A stretch of 64,000 nt of DNA from Leptolyngbya sp. FACHB-60 (GTDB taxonomy: Bacteria; Cyanobacteriota; Cyanobacteriia; Phormidesmidales; Phormidesmidaceae): positions 62,001 to 126,000 of the forward strand of contig NZ_JACJOX010000049.1 of NCBI RefSeq assembly GCF_014695775.1, given 5' to 3'. Position numbers and translations under genes: made by a program. How positions within the stretch are numbered: position 1 is the first letter of the stretch; every line of letters begins with the position of its first letter. The notes under the pieces are model-generated. The model saw nothing but the letters and a program-made list of their open reading frames with translations, was not told where the DNA came from and ran no database searches. Shown in pieces: positions 61,832 to 64,000 of this stretch.

Positions 61832-62803
61832 CTACTCCTCGACCCGGTAGCCAAAGTCTTCGAGGCGGCTGCGCGACTGACGCCATTTGGGCACCACTTT
61901 GACAAACAGCTCCAGGTAGACCTGACCCATCACCAGCTTTTGAATTTGCTGGCGGGCATCGGAGCCGATCACCTTCAGCATGCTGCCCTTTTTGCCGATC
62001 AAAATGCCCTTTTGCGACTCGCGCTCGACGTGGATAGTTGCGAGAATGCGGGTGATGTTGGTGTCTTCTTCGACCCGATCAACGGCGATCGCCACCGAGT
62101 GCGGCACCTCTTCCCGCGTGTTCAGCAAAATCTGCTCGCGAATCAGCTCGCCCATAATGAATCGCTCGGGCTGGTCGGTGACCAGATTGGGCGGGTAGTA
62201 GTAGGGGCCGAGATCAAGCTGGTTGATTAGCGTGGCCAGCAGGGTGTCAAGACTGGTTTCGTGCAGGGCCGAAAATTTGACCAGCGGCCAGCCGTGGGCG
62301 TCAGCCATCCGCTGGTAGCTAGCGTCGAGGGGGGCGATCGCCTCCATCTCCTCCGGCTGTTGGTCAACTTTGTTCATGCCTAAAATTACCGGACCGCTGG
62401 TGTGAGCCAGCAGTTCGGCCACAAACTGGTCGCCTCGCCCCGCGTCTACGCTGCCGTCGACCACAAACAGGGTGGTGTCCACCGAGTCGATGGCCATGCG
62501 GGCGTTTTTCACCAAAATTTTGCCCAGTTCATGGTGGGGCTTGTGAATGCCGGGGGTATCGACAAAAATAATCTGGGCCTGGTCGTTGGAGAGGATTCCC
62601 CGCAAGCGGTTGCGGGTGGTTTGGGCGGTGGGGGAGGTAATGGCTACTTTTTGCCCCACCAGAGCATTCATCAAAGTCGATTTGCCCACGTTGGGGCGGC
62701 CCACAATGCCCACAAATCCAGACTTAAACCCCTCCGGCGGGGTGGGGATAGCGCTGTAGCCGATCGGGTCAAAGGTGTCGACCATGCTAATAGCCTGTGA
62801 CAT
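61832..62803 (-). CDS. era: GTPase Era
   Basis: 323 residues. G1 VGIVGRPNVGKSTLMNALVG, G3 DTPGIHKPHHELG, G4 MNKVD, and a C-terminal KH domain with IHVERESQKGILIGKKGSML. Binds 16S rRNA and supports 30S maturation. Shares 17 bases with the yjbQ gene upstream. Convergent with the toxin gene, six bases apart. Confidence 0.95.
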   Translation of the reverse strand: MSQAISMVDTFDPIGYSAIPTPPEGFKSGFVGIVGRPNVGKSTLMNALVGQKVAITSPTAQTTRNRLRGILSNDQAQIIFVDTPGIHKPHHELGKILVKNARMAIDSVDTTLFVVDGSVDAGRGDQFVAELLAHTSGPVILGMNKVDQQPEEMEAIAPLDASYQRMADAHGWPLVKFSALHETSLDTLLATLINQLDLGPYYYPPNLVTDQPERFIMGELIREQILLNTREEVPHSVAIAVDRVEEDTNITRILATIHVERESQKGILIGKKGSMLKVIGSDARQQIQKLVMGQVYLELFVKVVPKWRQSRSRLEDFGYRVEE

Positions 62804-63224
62804 GGACGATAACTTCGCGGTTTGATCCCCGCGCCCGGTGTTCCCACAGGTAAATTCCCTGCCAGGTGCCCAGGCCGAGCCGCCCCTGCACGACCGGAAT
62901 GGTTTCGCTAGTGTGAGTTAGCACCGTACGAATGTGGGCCGGCATGTCGTCGGGCCCTTCGGTGCTGTGGATGTAGTGGTTGCCCTCAGGCACCAGCTTG
63001 GCTAAGAAATTCTCCAAATCTACCAGCACGTCGGGGTCGGCGTTTTCTTGAATGATCAAGCTGGCAGAGGTGTGGCGCAAAAACACCGTACACAGCCCGG
63101 TCTCGACCCCCGATGCCCGCACTACCTGCTCGACTTCAGCCGTAAACCGCTGGAGAGATTTGCCCTGCGATCGCAGGGTCAGCACCTGCTGGTGGTGGTG
63201 AGTGGTGGCGGTAGAGGGTGTCAT
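62787..63224 (-). CDS. yjbQ: YjbQ family protein (UPF0047)
   Basis: 145 residues from ATG 63224. The family signature is VFLRHTSASLIIQENADPDV with conserved His, then EGNHYIHSTEGPDDMPAHIR and LGTWQGIYLWEHRARGSNRE. YjbQ proteins have weak thiamine-phosphate synthase activity in vitro; the true role is unsettled. Overlaps era by 17 bases, so likely in one transcript. Confidence 0.87.
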   Translation of the reverse strand: MTPSTATTHHHQQVLTLRSQGKSLQRFTAEVEQVVRASGVETGLCTVFLRHTSASLIIQENADPDVLVDLENFLAKLVPEGNHYIHSTEGPDDMPAHIRTVLTHTSETIPVVQGRLGLGTWQGIYLWEHRARGSNREVIVHVTGY

Positions 63225-63319
63225 TGGGCAAATCACTAGAATAGACCGTTCTCTATTCTGTCAGACTTAACCACCCTCGGGAAACTTTGTTCTTCCGCCC
63301 TGGGGCTCTCCAGCCGAGA

Positions 63320-63643
63320 TCACTCCACACAGAGGGGCACGAGGCGGCCCTGGGCGGTCAGCCCCAGCCGCATGGGCTGGTTGGCGAGAATGGGATTGCC
63401 GGTCAGGGCACACACCTGCTCGCGCTCAGCCACTGCTCCAAAGCTGGCGCAAATGTCCTCAGGCTGTACCTGGGTCGTACATTCGCTCGGCCCTTGCTCC
63501 ACGTACTGCCAAAGAATGTCACGAATCAACGCCTGATACCCCCGGTTACCGGCCAGGGCTTTGAGTTTTTCCTTCAGCGATCGCTCTAGGCGAATGCTGG
63601 TAACTTCCATATCAGTGGTCGATACGCGAGTTAGGGTTGGCAT
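63320..63643 (-). CDS. Ribbon-helix-helix-like regulator with C-terminal Cys-bearing domain
   Basis: 107 residues from ATG 63643. N-terminal VTSIRLERSLKEKLKALAGN, RGYQALIRDILWQYVEQGP has the beta-helix-helix layout of an RHH DNA-binding domain. The second half has cysteines in SECTT, DICASF, QVCALTGNPI and VPLCVE. No exact family recognised. Possibly autoregulated through the palindrome at 63767-63776. Confidence 0.6.
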   Translation of the reverse strand: MPTLTRVSTTDMEVTSIRLERSLKEKLKALAGNRGYQALIRDILWQYVEQGPSECTTQVQPEDICASFGAVAEREQVCALTGNPILANQPMRLGLTAQGRLVPLCVE

Positions 63644-63893
63644 TAGCGGGCACACCTCCAAAGGGAACATAAAAGACTTTTTCTGGAACGCGTCACAACT
63701 CAGCTGTGGTTATCACTAATGAGTTGTCTCTAACTAACAGTTTAGACAGACTAGACACGTTTGTATTACACGTGTAGTATTAACGTTATTCGAGCGTATC
63801 CGTCAAGTCTCCTCGCTTAGCGAGCGGTCTTGAGCTAACGGATGCCCTCATGCCTTCCTGAGCCTTGCTGTTTTACGCTTGAGGAACTCCGCC
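63644..63893. promoter_or_regulatory. Divergent spacer with palindrome TACACGTGTA (63767-63776)
   Basis: A perfect 10-bp palindrome, extended to a near-palindrome at 63764-63779, in an AT-rich stretch. It lies about 124 bases upstream of the RHH-like gene and 118 bases upstream of the truncated gene. No other feature is supported in this spacer. Confidence 0.35.
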
Positions 63894-64000
63894 ATGGTAC
63901 GGATCTTGTCTACTGGCACCGCAATGAATATCGCCATCACCACGGGCGACGCTGGCCAGCTGGGCATCGTGGCGGGATTTGATGGGTATCTTAGTGGCCT
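63894..64000 (+). CDS. Unidentified gene, truncated by the window end
   Basis: Open from ATG 63894 to the window edge, with GAGGAA about eight bases upstream. Translation begins MVRILSTGTAMNIAITTGDA and continues GQLGIVAGFDGYLSG. Too short to assign. The frame, Shine-Dalgarno spacing and composition support a real gene. Confidence 0.5.
   Translation, partial: MVRILSTGTAMNIAITTGDAGQLGIVAGFDGYLSG

Overview
The window is chromosomal DNA from a filamentous-type cyanobacterium (Leptolyngbya/Nodosilinea-like is my guess from protein style; genus not provable here). Evidence: the HIP1 octamer GCGATCGC recurs throughout. Typical cyanobacterial genes are present (CP12, an Rre1/Ycf29-type regulator, tocopherol methyltransferase, CYP110-type P450, DUF3386, DUF3181, DUF3747-SLH). 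The gene order rplS-trnW-secE-nusG-rplK-rplA-rplJ-rplL and a spc operon lacking rpsN and rpmD also fit. There are no rRNA genes, CRISPR arrays, complete insertion sequences or prophage; one tRNA (Trp) is present.

Layout. 1-5953: 3' part of the S10/spc ribosomal operon, rplN to secY-adk-infA, all on +; it stops abruptly at infA. 5959-8038 (-): an enolase-superfamily epimerase and a DUF1611 protein, matching the DgcA/DgcN D-glutamate pair. 8267-10450 (+): secreted CHRD protein, ECF sigma factor and RskA-like anti-sigma. 10523-22335: mixed housekeeping and regulatory genes (PLP decarboxylase, DUF3386, PRC-barrel, Rre1-type regulator, ChrA, D-Ala-D-Ala dipeptidase, FIST, CP12, Spx/ArsC, CsbD), including an intergenic region with DnaA boxes at 11998-12138 and a perfect 48-bp palindrome at 15575-15622. 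22572-28825: a large unrecognised protein carrying an in-frame repeat element, an SLH surface protein, tocopherol methyltransferase and KtrB. 28852-33403 (-): the second ribosomal/secretion cluster. 33605-43926: sensor kinase, an AT-rich spacer with a glycosyltransferase, P450, MTHFR-like protein, TrpS and small hypotheticals.

44086-47063 is the most unusual part: a NACHT NTPase whose C-terminal half is two arrays of Gly-Leu-Ile tetrapeptide membrane repeats, preceded by a small protein that shares its N-terminal VQ-x-x-QA-x-RD motif, and by a 21-bp tandem repeat. I read this as a candidate NLR-like immune or cell-death module with an amyloid-type (RHIM-like) coupling motif; that is inference. 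47107-54139 (-) is a glycogen-to-acetate module: pgm, glgP, two tandem histidine phosphatases and ackA, with spacers of short repeats and hairpins. 55892-57746 (-) is a MarR regulator with a Fe-S/SCP2 fusion protein, each preceded by nearly the same ATGTATATACAT palindrome. 58707-60443 is a metallo-beta-lactamase-fold protein with the second copy of the in-frame repeat element. 61099-63643 has a UPF0175/DUF3368 toxin-antitoxin pair, era, yjbQ and a ribbon-helix-helix-like protein; a truncated gene starts at 63894.

All calls are from reading the sequence and remembered family features; no searches were run. Start codons were moved from the longest frame where a Shine-Dalgarno site or family length argued for it.
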